Shown in pieces: positions 8,557-17,510 of a DNA stretch of 64,000 bases. Where the stretch lies: positions 62,001 through 126,000 of the forward strand of contig JAUYTZ010000013.1 in the NCBI GenBank assembly GCA_030694965.1, read 5' to 3'. The notes below the pieces were generated by a model, which saw only the letters and a list, made by a program, of their open reading frames with translations, was not told the origin of the DNA and did not search any database. Every line of letters starts with the position of its first letter. Within the stretch, counting starts at the first letter, position 1. The position numbers and the translations under genes are program-made. Source of the stretch: Candidatus Paracaedibacteraceae bacterium (GTDB taxonomy: Bacteria > Pseudomonadota > Alphaproteobacteria > Paracaedibacterales > CAIOTO01).

Positions 8557-11500
8557 CTAAAAACGATATTCAGCTTTAAACATAAAAGCATGGTTTTCAA
8601 CGTTCTTGTAAAAAGAACCAAAATAAGAGGCTATAAACTTGATACCTGTGCTGTGATCCAAGTATGAAGTATTTAATTGCAAATAATGCTTGTTTTGCCT
8701 TGGTCCAATCGGCGCTATAAATGTAGTAGGCGCGAAAGACTGATTCCTAATTGTAGAAACTGACCCTTTGCTAAACACACTGTATCCATATTCATATACA
8801 AATGTTGTACGAATTGTAATATTATCAATATCAGTGATTTTGCGCAGACCTATTCCTGAATACCACTCAAATGTTTGATTTTCCCCACCAGAATTAAGTA
8901 AATTATTTTTATCAGCATTTGTTTCCAAGTACCGCCCTGAAACAACCTTTTGATGAGTTGCACCCGAACTTAAACGACATGTGTATTTTTTTTTCACAAT
9001 ATCAAATAAATAATTAATCTGCGCATTACCAACATCAGTTATTGTTTTGTAGGAAGAAATTGCATAATATGGTATTTTTGTTGTTGAATCTTTATCAAAT
9101 CGCTGACCATCAATATACGTTATTGTGCGCGTAGCAAGGAGCTCATGTCCCCATTTTTTTGCATACTTATACGTATTAAACATACCAAATAGAACGCCTT
9201 TTGTCTTAGAAAACGTGTCTGCATCACCAATAACATGTGAACGTGACCCCATTACTCCACCAACAAGCCCGAGCGACCATGTATTTTTTATGTCGCGCTT
9301 TTCAAGACCAATCAATGATCCTCCTGACCACCCCTGATTTCCAGCATCACTGCTTGTTTTATGTGTACGGCTGCGATTTATATACGGAGTAATCCATAAA
9401 CGTGTTTCATTTTGTTCATAACTAACAGGTCCATTTTGTGATATCGCCATTAATAAAGACTCAAACCTATCATTTCTTCCTACTTGTTTTATAGCCGCAC
9501 TCCTAAATTTTTTAAATCTAAATGCATCTTGATCAATTGTTGGTCCAGTTTGATCAAATCTATTTGTATTAAATACAATTGCAGTGTGATCAGGCTGTTC
9601 AATACTAGGCAATATTCCACTCTTGGATGAAACAACATCATTAGCCCCAATAGTGACATTTGAATTATCTATTTCTATTACATAATAATTAATGCCATTC
9701 AGTGTATGGGTGCCTAAAACTTCATATGAAGAAAGCACACTCGCATCGGCATTGCTAATTGTTTGATCATCAGAAATATTAATTGGTTCTGTTGAAACAA
9801 GCTTTAGGATCAAGCTCTTACCATCGAGAGGTGATGTTGGATGGTCTAATCGCCCCACGACAAAAGACAATCCGGGCTGGGATACCCAACTCACATTGTA
9901 CTTTGCCTGCGGGTCAATCGTTAAAACGCCACCTGTCTGCAAAATATTATAACCAATAACAATGGGATTGCTTTCACTAATAGGATTGCTATGCGTCGTT
10001 GGATTAGATGAACTTCCCAATGAGTAGTTTCCCCTATCCATCAAAATATTGATATTGTACGTGCCTGTAATTGTTGTATTGCCGGTAACATTAATAAGGT
10101 TAGATTCTCCAGCTGCATTAATTTCCACAAGATAGATAGGATTCTCGCCAGCAATAATATCTGCGTTATTACCTGTGTATGATCCACCAGCTGAATAATT
10201 TCCAACGATATTTGTTGTACCAATTGAATTTCCAGGTTTTAATACACCATAGTGATAAACATTCTGAGCCGTACCTGTTCCACTATATGTCGCATCTTGA
10301 CTAATAAACACGTCCGTCTGCGGCATATCACTATTTACAGCAACTTCCCCGGAAACGGCATTAATGGAACCTGTATAATTATTACTTGCGTATAATTTAT
10401 CTGTTCCACCTATAACCGTCTTACCATCACCTTTGAAAGTCATTGGCGCCGAGCCTGTAATTTCCCCTTGCAAAGCTGAAGTAGTGCCTGTTGGTGTTGA
10501 AAATGTAGCGGCCGCGCTCATGCTAATAGGGTTCGGTAAATTAATAGATGCCAATCTGACAGTACTTGTTGCAGAATTAGATGCAATTATAAGTTTTCCA
10601 TTACCAATATTACCACCATTCAAAACACTTAAAGTAATATTATCTACAATTACATCGCTATTTAACGTGGACCGGTTATCAGAGGAAATAGCAACAACAT
10701 TATCGTGACCTCCTGTTAATCTAACAGTAGTGCCTCGAACACCAGTAAGAGGCATCGTCAAGTTAGTCGTTGAAACAGAACCATCTGTATTATTACTGGT
10801 ATTAATCGTTATGGAATCGCCAGAATTCTCACCAAATGAAATTGGAACATTAATTTCATTAGAAGAGCCTGAAAGGTTATTTAAAATGGTCCCATTCACA
10901 ATCGTAGCAGGCCCCGAGATATTCAAGAATTGACTCACATCAGCGGTTGTTGTTGTGGTGGTTATCGTCGATGTAGTTCCGTCATCATTTTGAATTACAG
11001 TCGTAACAGTGTTAGTCATGACAGGAACAGTTTGACGAGCTCCTGTTAGTAATAGTTTAATTTTTCCTGGAGTTGAATAATCAGCGGTCATGCTTGCAAA
11101 TGGAATGGATGAGGTATTTATAGGTTGAGGGCCGCCACCAAGAGGCAAAATAATAGAGTTCGCAATCATAATAGTATATTCTGTATTAAAATAAAAACCA
11201 GGAGAAGGAGAAACACTTAAAGTGCCATAAGTTAAATCAACTGTTCCTGTAAAAGTAATTGCATCACAATTAGATGGTGACACGCAAAAAAGAAGACCTC
11301 CATATTGATCAGATCTAACAGATACTGGTTGAGAATAATTACCAATAACATTCATTACTGTTCCTGTCTTAACAGCAATATGATTCGTTTCAACATTTCC
11401 AACAACATCAACAATTATTCCACCACCGCTTGGAGAAAGAATACCGGCATTTGAAATATCTCCATGAATAGGACCAGGGCCTGCCAAAGTAGCACCCATT

Positions 11501-11874
11501 GCGACAGACACACCATTATTGAGACCAGCACGAGTAGCACTGCCAACAACAAACCAAGATCCTTCGGATACAAGGGCTTTTCCTGTAAATGCATTATCAA
11601 GAGTAACTAAAGAGCCTAATCCAATTTTTTCGAGAGTTACACCAGGATTACTTGGATTATTTGCAATGCTAGCATATGTACGAATAGAGCCAGGGGGCAC
11701 AGTTATTTTTACAGATGCATAACCGTCAGAGATTTGAATAATATTAATTATCATAAGCAAAAAAATGCTTAAGAAAAAACCGCATAGATTACAGCTACTG
11801 CTTTTCTTTTTTTGTATAAATTTTCTCATCGTTTCAAAATGGTTACTCCAGCACTCAAAAAAAGTATAATACAT
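8557..11874 (-). CDS. Autotransporter (type Va) with beta-barrel domain
   Basis: Large exported surface protein. An extended N-terminus leads to a signal peptide of about 20 hydrophobic residues (FFLSIFLLMIINIIQI) ending near DGYA. The passenger (about 55-830) is a Thr/Ser/Asn/Gly-rich beta-helix-type repeat with phrases such as VVIGNYS/VGNYSAGGSYTG and NVTGNTTITGTYNINI. The last 270 residues form an autotransporter barrel beginning near ETRLWITPYINRSR and ending FMFKAEYRF, with the terminal Phe recognised by BAM. Two starts are possible: this ATG, or an in-frame ATG at 11829 giving MRKFIQKKK, a more ordinary signal peptide; neither has a convincing ribosome site. Function of the passenger (adhesion or other) is unknown. 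Confidence 0.9.
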   Translation of the reverse strand: MYYTFFECWSNHFETMRKFIQKKKSSSCNLCGFFLSIFLLMIINIIQISDGYASVKITVPPGSIRTYASIANNPSNPGVTLEKIGLGSLVTLDNAFTGKALVSEGSWFVVGSATRAGLNNGVSVAMGATLAGPGPIHGDISNAGILSPSGGGIIVDVVGNVETNHIAVKTGTVMNVIGNYSQPVSVRSDQYGGLLFCVSPSNCDAITFTGTVDLTYGTLSVSPSPGFYFNTEYTIMIANSIILPLGGGPQPINTSSIPFASMTADYSTPGKIKLLLTGARQTVPVMTNTVTTVIQNDDGTTSTITTTTTTADVSQFLNISGPATIVNGTILNNLSGSSNEINVPISFGENSGDSITINTSNNTDGSVSTTNLTMPLTGVRGTTVRLTGGHDNVVAISSDNRSTLNSDVIVDNITLSVLNGGNIGNGKLIIASNSATSTVRLASINLPNPISMSAAATFSTPTGTTSALQGEITGSAPMTFKGDGKTVIGGTDKLYASNNYTGSINAVSGEVAVNSDMPQTDVFISQDATYSGTGTAQNVYHYGVLKPGNSIGTTNIVGNYSAGGSYTGNNADIIAGENPIYLVEINAAGESNLINVTGNTTITGTYNINILMDRGNYSLGSSSNPTTHSNPISESNPIVIGYNILQTGGVLTIDPQAKYNVSWVSQPGLSFVVGRLDHPTSPLDGKSLILKLVSTEPINISDDQTISNADASVLSSYEVLGTHTLNGINYYVIEIDNSNVTIGANDVVSSKSGILPSIEQPDHTAIVFNTNRFDQTGPTIDQDAFRFKKFRSAAIKQVGRNDRFESLLMAISQNGPVSYEQNETRLWITPYINRSRTHKTSSDAGNQGWSGGSLIGLEKRDIKNTWSLGLVGGVMGSRSHVIGDADTFSKTKGVLFGMFNTYKYAKKWGHELLATRTITYIDGQRFDKDSTTKIPYYAISSYKTITDVGNAQINYLFDIVKKKYTCRLSSGATHQKVVSGRYLETNADKNNLLNSGGENQTFEWYSGIGLRKITDIDNITIRTTFVYEYGYSVFSKGSVSTIRNQSFAPTTFIAPIGPRQNKHYLQLNTSYLDHSTGIKFIASYFGSFYKNVENHAFMFKAEYRF

Positions 11875-11994
11875 TTTTATGATTTTTTATCATATTTTAA
11901 TTAAAATTTTAATAAAAGAATCATATTAACTATTTATCAACTATTTCGATTAATAATGAAAAATAAGTGACCTTCAAAGTTAAACAATGCATTT

Positions 11995-12639
11995 ATGCAA
12001 TCATCTTTCAGGCCCCCTTTCAATCAAATAATAAATATTTTATTAATAACGAATTTTTTTTTAATTCTTTGTATTAAGAATGTAAATTCGTCCTTAATAG
12101 AATTCAATATCGATGAAAATGTTGTTTTTACTCAATCAGCTTTAATGGATGGGCCTGGCAAATTGACTAAACTTGGAAAAGGAGAATTTGCTCTTACATA
12201 TAATGAGGCAAATACATTTATGGGAGGAACTGAAATACAAGATGGCACCGTTTCTGTATCTAATTCAGACAGCTTATCAACAGGTCTTGTGAAATTTGAT
12301 TCTACAAATGGCACACCTGCACTTAAAACACTGGCCTGCGTTGACATACAAAACACAATAGACATATCTGACTGCACAGCAATACTTATCGCAACAGCAC
12401 CCACTACCCTATCAGGACTTTTATCAACTACTACCGCGAGTATTTTAAATGTAACTGGGGGGCAAGAAGCAAATTTCATTGGAGATCAAAGTACTGCATT
12501 TAAAGTCGTAGTAAGTGGAGAAGCCACACGCGTTCCGATTGGAGATAATTTTAAAGAAGGAACAACATTCACCTATGGCGAAGGAACGATCATTTCTTCG
12601 CATGTCCATTATATTCCATATCAAATTTTTATTGGGTAA
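11995..12639 (+). pseudogene. Autotransporter passenger fragment, barrel missing
   Basis: A 214-residue reading frame with a plausible signal peptide (NIILLITNFFLILC-like hydrophobic stretch, residues 12-28) followed by a passenger-type repeat. LTKLGKGEFALTYNEANTFM is followed directly by GGTEIQDGTVSVSNSDSLSTG, which fits the passenger-associated repeat of autotransporters. It stops after 214 residues without any beta-barrel, so it could not cross the outer membrane as an autotransporter. It starts 120 bases from the divergent full-length autotransporter and ends 6 bases before the 3' end of addB. I read it as the stub of a second autotransporter cut by rearrangement. A small secreted beta-helix protein is the alternative. 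Confidence 0.65.
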
Positions 12640-12645
12640 ATAAAA

Positions 12646-15405
12646 CTACGCAAATTGGTGAGAGGATAACACTATTTCCCATTCTTCCATTCGTGAAAAA
12701 AAACGACTTTCAGAAAAGCTTCCGGTTGCTAAATAAGCATTTTTTGTATTTAAATAGTGTGATAGCACGTTTGTAAGAGACTGCTGAATTTTCACTCTAT
12801 CTGCTGGCAACAAAGAAAAGGTTAGGCACTCCCCTGCAGGCTCGCCTCCTGTAAGGCGCCAGTATTCTAATTGAAATGAGCCCACAATTGGGAAAATCAC
12901 CCCAAAACCTTGATTATGTGCAATAACGGCCTCAACCAACAATTGTGGAGATGCTCCATTTTGGACAGATCTACGTGTAGGAAGAATCCCTGTTTTATAA
13001 TCAATAATGCGCAGCTCTTGACGTTCTGCTAAAACATCAATGCGATCAGCACGACTTTTAAGAGACACATATTTACCATCGCACAATAGTACTGTTTCAC
13101 CAGTAACTTCAGTTGAACGAAGCAAGGCAGCCTCACTATCAAGTTTTTCATGCCACCAAGCAGCAATCCGCTTAAAGCGATACCACCAAAATGTTTTTAC
13201 AATGCCACCTCCCCTTTTTTCGAGAGTATCAAAAAAAGGTTTTGAATAAGATACAAGCTTTTCAAAAGTTGGTTCACGTTCATCTTTTAAATACTTATCA
13301 AGAACATTATGAAATACCTGCCCCTTTTCTTTTGTAGATACAGCTTCATTTAAAACTGGTAAAGAATCTATTTTTAGTAAATGCCGGGTATAATAAGCAT
13401 ATGGATCACGCATAAGTTGCTCTACATGGCTTGCATAATAAATAGTGGGACGTCTATCCTTTAAGGGCGTAGGTGCGGGAGGATTTTGTATTACTGCTTG
13501 GGAGCTAATTTTATAATTTGAAAACTTGATAATATTTGTGTCTATACGCTCATAACGCCCCAAAAGCCGTGTCCAAAGACGACTTTGCAAGGCAACTTCC
13601 CCCCCCTCGCGAATGGAACGTGTCATATACAAACAAGGCGCATAGAAAGATGTACAGAAATCATGGGCGGCTAATCCTTGACGACGCTTTTGAGATGGCA
13701 ATCCAACACTCAAACGAAAACTCTCTGACAAAATCAAATCATTTTCAGGCGTTTTTGGCCAATTACCTTCATTCAAACTTGCGCAAATCACAACATCAGA
13801 CGTATTCAAACGTGCCTCTAAAGTACCTAAAATTCGAACGCGCGACCCAATTCCGATAGGTGTATGAACTGCTGGCGCCATATCCATTAGCGTCAATAAC
13901 GCATCTTCAAAGTCTTTACGTATAAATGGAGGCATTTTAATCAATGCATCAAAAAATGAAGCTGCTGACTCACCATCATTATTATTAAAAACAGTACCAT
14001 TTGAAATTTCTTCCACAGCGCATTTTATAAAACGAATAAAGTCATAAAAGGACTGACACTCATTGCGCTGCACTAATAAATTATTTAACGATAAAACAAA
14101 TAAATTTTCTTCATTAGCATTCCATTTCTTTTGCATTTTTCTAAGCTCAATCTCATAGCGCCTAACAAATAACAAATGATCGGAACGACTTTTTTTTGCG
14201 CATAAAGGATGCTTTGCTAAATGAATAAATGTAGACGATGAAGGGTCTTTTAAAAAAGAAACGAAATTTACAAAAAAACTACCAACTGGCGTTTCAATTA
14301 AAGCGACACCAGATGATATATTCGGCGTAATTCCATGCAACGAAAATTCAGCTTTTAAACGACGCATTAAGCCTTGATTGGGAGTTACAATAGCGATTGA
14401 GTGATCCGTTTCAAATAATTTTTTACGAACAACGTGTGTTATCGCTCGGGCTTCTTCAGCTTGATCTGCACATTCTATTAAGATTGGGCGATTAGATTTG
14501 TGATCAATCACTTCAAACGGCGGTACATCAAACATTGACACTATATCTTGCGCGCGAACCTTTGCTAAAAAGCTATCTGAATCTAATAATGAAGGTACCT
14601 CTGATGGCTTAACCTTTAAAAACTGGCATAAGCTAAAAAGTGTATGCTGCGGATGAGAAAGCATTTCTAAAACCCTTTTTTCATCAAATTCATTTCCTAA
14701 ACCTGGCAAAACAACAATACCATTTGGCAAATCACGCACAGCCTTCAAAAGCGCACGTGTTGCAGGAATGGTGCCGGTTGTTCCCCCGACCAAGATAGTA
14801 TCGACAGAACCATTGTTAGCCAAATCAGCAGCTAAAATTCGCATCGCTTGTTGACGACGCCAAGATTCAGGTACAAGCCCACGCTTTGAAAGCGCATTTG
14901 GTAAGTGGTATGTTAATATACGAAGATTTTGAAAAGCATCCTGTACATGTGCTGGAGCATTTTCGAACAACTTCTCGTCATATTGCGATTCAAGCAATTC
15001 AACAGATACGTCTGCAATAATACATTCATCATGTAATGATATAAGATATTCAGCAATTGCATACGCATTTTTGACGTGCATTGATGCTGGCAAAAAATCC
15101 ATGACAAGTGCCATACGTTCAAAAGAACCAATAGCTTTTGGTAAATCATAAATTTCTTTAAGTGCCAGTGGATTCTTTGATTCCAAATCTGTTAATGAAT
15201 GCAATTGCGGCAACACAAAAGACTGCTCATTTTTAACTTGATGCGTCAACAAAGATTCTTTAAGACCAATAATGCTTCGGTTTGTTGGAAGCCAAACATG
15301 CATTGATGCTAGATCAAAAACAGAACTTTGGTGTTTGTTTCTTATAAATTGAGATACTGTTTTTAAAAAACAATGACCAAAAGGAATTGTAAAAATTTGG
15401 CCCAT
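12646..15405 (-). CDS. addB: Double-strand break repair protein AddB (alphaproteobacterial type)
   Basis: Nuclease/inactivated-helicase subunit of the AddAB complex, which resects double-strand ends for RecA. The first 650 residues match the AddB helicase-like region (VWLPTNRSIIGLKESLL near the start; VRILGTLEARLNTSDVVICASLNEGNWP in the middle). The C-terminal PD-(D/E)XK nuclease domain shows GQVFHNVLDKYL, RADRIDVL and LRIIDYKTG, with the catalytic Asp and Lys in DYKTG. Length 919 aa is slightly short of the usual 1000. In most relatives addA follows directly; here the next thing is a passenger fragment on the other strand, and addA is absent from the window. Confidence 0.9.
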   Translation of the reverse strand: MGQIFTIPFGHCFLKTVSQFIRNKHQSSVFDLASMHVWLPTNRSIIGLKESLLTHQVKNEQSFVLPQLHSLTDLESKNPLALKEIYDLPKAIGSFERMALVMDFLPASMHVKNAYAIAEYLISLHDECIIADVSVELLESQYDEKLFENAPAHVQDAFQNLRILTYHLPNALSKRGLVPESWRRQQAMRILAADLANNGSVDTILVGGTTGTIPATRALLKAVRDLPNGIVVLPGLGNEFDEKRVLEMLSHPQHTLFSLCQFLKVKPSEVPSLLDSDSFLAKVRAQDIVSMFDVPPFEVIDHKSNRPILIECADQAEEARAITHVVRKKLFETDHSIAIVTPNQGLMRRLKAEFSLHGITPNISSGVALIETPVGSFFVNFVSFLKDPSSSTFIHLAKHPLCAKKSRSDHLLFVRRYEIELRKMQKKWNANEENLFVLSLNNLLVQRNECQSFYDFIRFIKCAVEEISNGTVFNNNDGESAASFFDALIKMPPFIRKDFEDALLTLMDMAPAVHTPIGIGSRVRILGTLEARLNTSDVVICASLNEGNWPKTPENDLILSESFRLSVGLPSQKRRQGLAAHDFCTSFYAPCLYMTRSIREGGEVALQSRLWTRLLGRYERIDTNIIKFSNYKISSQAVIQNPPAPTPLKDRRPTIYYASHVEQLMRDPYAYYTRHLLKIDSLPVLNEAVSTKEKGQVFHNVLDKYLKDEREPTFEKLVSYSKPFFDTLEKRGGGIVKTFWWYRFKRIAAWWHEKLDSEAALLRSTEVTGETVLLCDGKYVSLKSRADRIDVLAERQELRIIDYKTGILPTRRSVQNGASPQLLVEAVIAHNQGFGVIFPIVGSFQLEYWRLTGGEPAGECLTFSLLPADRVKIQQSLTNVLSHYLNTKNAYLATGSFSESRFFSRMEEWEIVLSSHQFA

Positions 15406-15478
15406 ACGCGTATCTCAATATTTATCAGTTTGGACCAATCCTATAGAAGTTGACGTTTTCTGTCATTTGTATAATACG

Positions 15479-15919
15479 TTATAACAACTTTGCCAAAATC
15501 TTCTTAAACAACTCAGTCTCATGCGTATCAAGTTTTGCAAAAAATTGAGAGTCAATGTGTTCAACAATAGGGACTATTTGAATTATCAACTTCATTCCTT
15601 TTTCCGTCAAAGATACATGCTTGGCGCGCGTATCTTTAGCGTGCTCTCTTCGTGTTACATATTCTTGAGCAGAGAGTCTTTTAAGTGACTTTGACACTGT
15701 CATTTTATCAAGCATAGACCAATTAGCAATAAGCACTTGTGTCGCTTCAAAGTGATGCGCTTTAAACCAAAGTAGCAATGCCATAATAACAAATTCTGAA
15801 TGAGAGATATCAAACGTTTCAAGCCCTCTCTTAATCAATCTTTGCCATGTAATTGTTGTTTGCCATAACAAAAACCCTGGACTATCCTCTGGTTTTTCAA
15901 AGTCAAACGGCAAATCCAT
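15479..15919 (-). CDS. MarR-family transcriptional regulator
   Basis: Winged-helix dimeric regulator of 146 residues. The HTH region reads ATQVLIANWSMLDKMTVSKSLKRL, followed by the wing YVTRREHAKDTRAKHVSLTEKG, a typical MarR layout. A GTG nine bases upstream is in frame, but this ATG is preferred: GGAAAG lies eight bases ahead, and the stop of the upstream SRPBCC remnant overlaps it as TGATG, a translational-coupling arrangement. MarR genes paired with SRPBCC genes are common and may sense small aromatic ligands. Here the partner is broken, so current targets are unclear. Confidence 0.85.
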   Translation of the reverse strand: MDLPFDFEKPEDSPGFLLWQTTITWQRLIKRGLETFDISHSEFVIMALLLWFKAHHFEATQVLIANWSMLDKMTVSKSLKRLSAQEYVTRREHAKDTRAKHVSLTEKGMKLIIQIVPIVEHIDSQFFAKLDTHETELFKKILAKLL

Positions 15920-16065
15920 CACGTGCACTTTCCAGCTAAGAGCACAAGTGACTCAATCTCATCAGGAACCGTTTCTGCAATATTTTGCGCAACAAGCTTA
16001 ATCCAAATCCATTTCAAAGGCCCAGTCACAACCAATGTATTTGAAAGCTGCAATTTTAATTTATA
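15919..16065 (-). pseudogene. C-terminal remnant of an SRPBCC-family gene
   Basis: The minus strand encodes a 48-residue tail including VVTGPLKWIWIKLVAQNIAE and TVPDEIESLVLLA, and ending in TGA at 15919. It resembles the C-terminal helix of SRPBCC/polyketide-cyclase-like proteins (a TGPL..W.K....I...P...L pattern). No start codon with a ribosome site and no N-terminal half are present; upstream the frame turns into low-complexity Cys/Tyr/Asn codons. The stop overlaps the MarR start by one base. The full gene probably formed an operon with marR before its 5' part was lost. The identification rests on pattern recall, not a search. Confidence 0.55.
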
Positions 16066-16087
16066 ACATAAGTGTAAACAAAAAATA

Positions 16088-16116
16088 TTGACATATATTT
16101 CATTACAACATACGTT
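16088..16116 (+). promoter_or_regulatory. Candidate promoter of the COG0523 GTPase gene
   Basis: A perfect TTGACA (16088-16093) is followed by 17 bases and TACGTT (16111-16116), about 68 bases before the start codon. The -35 is consensus but the -10 matches poorly, so this is tentative. I found no clear Zur-type palindrome between 16066 and 16183. Confidence 0.35.
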
Positions 16117-16183
16117 TCTAATACAATAAACATAACCATTTTATATCGCTTAATGTGATTTATATTCAAACAAGGCATTTCTC

Positions 16184-17404
16184 ATGTTAAAAAAATTACC
16201 CGTAACAGTTCTTTCCGGCTTTCTTGGATCAGGAAAAACAACCCTTCTTAACCATATTTTGAATAACAGAGAAGGCCTTCGAGTAGCTGTTATCGTGAAT
16301 GACATGGGCGACGTTAATATTGATGCGGATTTAATAAAAAATGGTGGATCTGAACTTAGACATACAGAAGAAAAACTCATAGAAATGAGCAATGGCTGCA
16401 TCTGCTGCACCCTTCGTGAAGATCTGCTTGAAGAAATTAAAAAAATTGCTGAAGAAGATCGTTTTGATTATTTATTAATTGAATCAACCGGTATTTCAGA
16501 ACCGCTTCCTGTTGCAGAAACTTTTACATTTGAAGACGAAGAAGGTGAAAGACTATCTGATATAGCGACCCTAGACACAATGGTAACTGTTGTAGATGCC
16601 TTTAATTTTATAAAGGATTACAGCTCTCAAGATTTTTTGCATCAACGCGGTAAATCGGCAGGTAAAGACGACGACCGAACAGTAGTTGACTTATTAATTG
16701 AACAAGTCGAATTTGCCGATGTGATTATTTTAAATAAAGTTGATTTAGTTAGCCCTGAAGATATGAAGCAATTGCACGGCATTATTAAAATGTTTAACAC
16801 ACGGGCACGTATTATTACCTCTGAGTTTAGCAAAGTTGCTATCAATCAAGTATTAGGAACGGGACTCTTTGATTTTGAAGAAGCAAGCATGGCACCAGGC
16901 TGGCTCAAAGAACTTCGCGGTGAGCACATACCAGAAACAGTTGAATATGGTATTAGTAGTTTTGTCTATCGATCGACTAAGCCTTTTCACCCTGAACGCT
17001 TCTATTCCGTCATTGGAACAAAATGGCCAGGGGTTATTAGATCAAAAGGCATTTTCTGGCTTGCTAGTCGCTTCAATTTTGCAGGGAATTGGTCGCAAGC
17101 AGGCGCCATTTGTCGAAATGAAATGGCAGGTTCTTGGTGGGATGCTATAGATAAAAAAGATTGGCCTGAAAATCCTGAATGGCAAGAAGGAATTAAAAAG
17201 AATTTTTTTGATGGATCTGGACGTCCAAATCCTTATGGTGATCGCAGACAAGAACTTGTTATTATTGGCATTGAAATGAATAAAGACAAAATTACATCGT
17301 TATTAGATGGGTGCCTTTTAACAAACGATGAAATAAATTTAGGCAAAGAAGAATGGGCAAAATTCATAGATCCGTTTCCAAATTGCGAATCTGCAAGCGA
17401 ATAA
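16184..17404 (+). CDS. COG0523/CobW-family GTPase, ZigA/YciC-like metal chaperone
   Basis: G3E-family GTPase thought to insert or deliver metal, usually zinc, into target proteins. Walker A is GFLGSGKT (12-19). The metal-binding motif GCICC gives C72, C74 and C75. ESTGISEP (switch/Walker B region) and NKVD (guanine specificity) follow. The C-terminal CobW_C domain contains a Trp-rich segment and [13 protein letters not shown], the pattern of the ZigA/YciC subgroup, which other bacteria induce under zinc shortage. It has 406 aa, is a single-gene unit, and is divergent from the marR remnant. The zinc assignment is inference from the subgroup. Confidence 0.85.
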   Translation: MLKKLPVTVLSGFLGSGKTTLLNHILNNREGLRVAVIVNDMGDVNIDADLIKNGGSELRHTEEKLIEMSNGCICCTLREDLLEEIKKIAEEDRFDYLLIESTGISEPLPVAETFTFEDEEGERLSDIATLDTMVTVVDAFNFIKDYSSQDFLHQRGKSAGKDDDRTVVDLLIEQVEFADVIILNKVDLVSPEDMKQLHGIIKMFNTRARIITSEFSKVAINQVLGTGLFDFEEASMAPGWLKELRGEHIPETVEYGISSFVYRSTKPFHPERFYSVIGTKWPGVIRSKGIFWLASRFNFAGNWSQAGAICRNEMAGSWWDAIDKKDWPENPEWQEGIKKNFFDGSGRPNPYGDRRQELVIIGIEMNKDKITSLLDGCLLTNDEINLGKEEWAKFIDPFPNCESASE

Positions 17405-17432
17405 CCCTCTGAAAAAAAGCAAAATCTTTAAA

Positions 17433-17462
17433 ATAAAAAACCCACAGTTAATTTTGTGGGTT
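17433..17462 (-). terminator. Intrinsic terminator of rho (minus strand)
   Basis: AACCCACA and TGTGGGTT form an 8-bp stem around an 8-base loop. On the minus strand the stem is followed by TTTTTTATTT, so it serves the rho operon; it also lies just past the convergent GTPase gene. A second copy of the right arm (TTTGTGGGTTAAT, 17453-17465 and 17477-17489) gives an alternative pairing. Confidence 0.75.
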
Positions 17463-17510
17463 AATCTTTAATAACATTTGTGGGTTAATTTCTAATAATA
17501 TCAAAAAACA

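Noticed and set aside
10433-10933. Reading frames of 91 and 67 residues antisense to the autotransporter
   Set aside because: They come from the repetitive codon use of the passenger on the other strand and have no ribosome sites or known motifs.
11885-11915. A/T-only palindromes between the divergent autotransporter genes
   Set aside because: Palindromes made only of A and T are expected often at this base composition.
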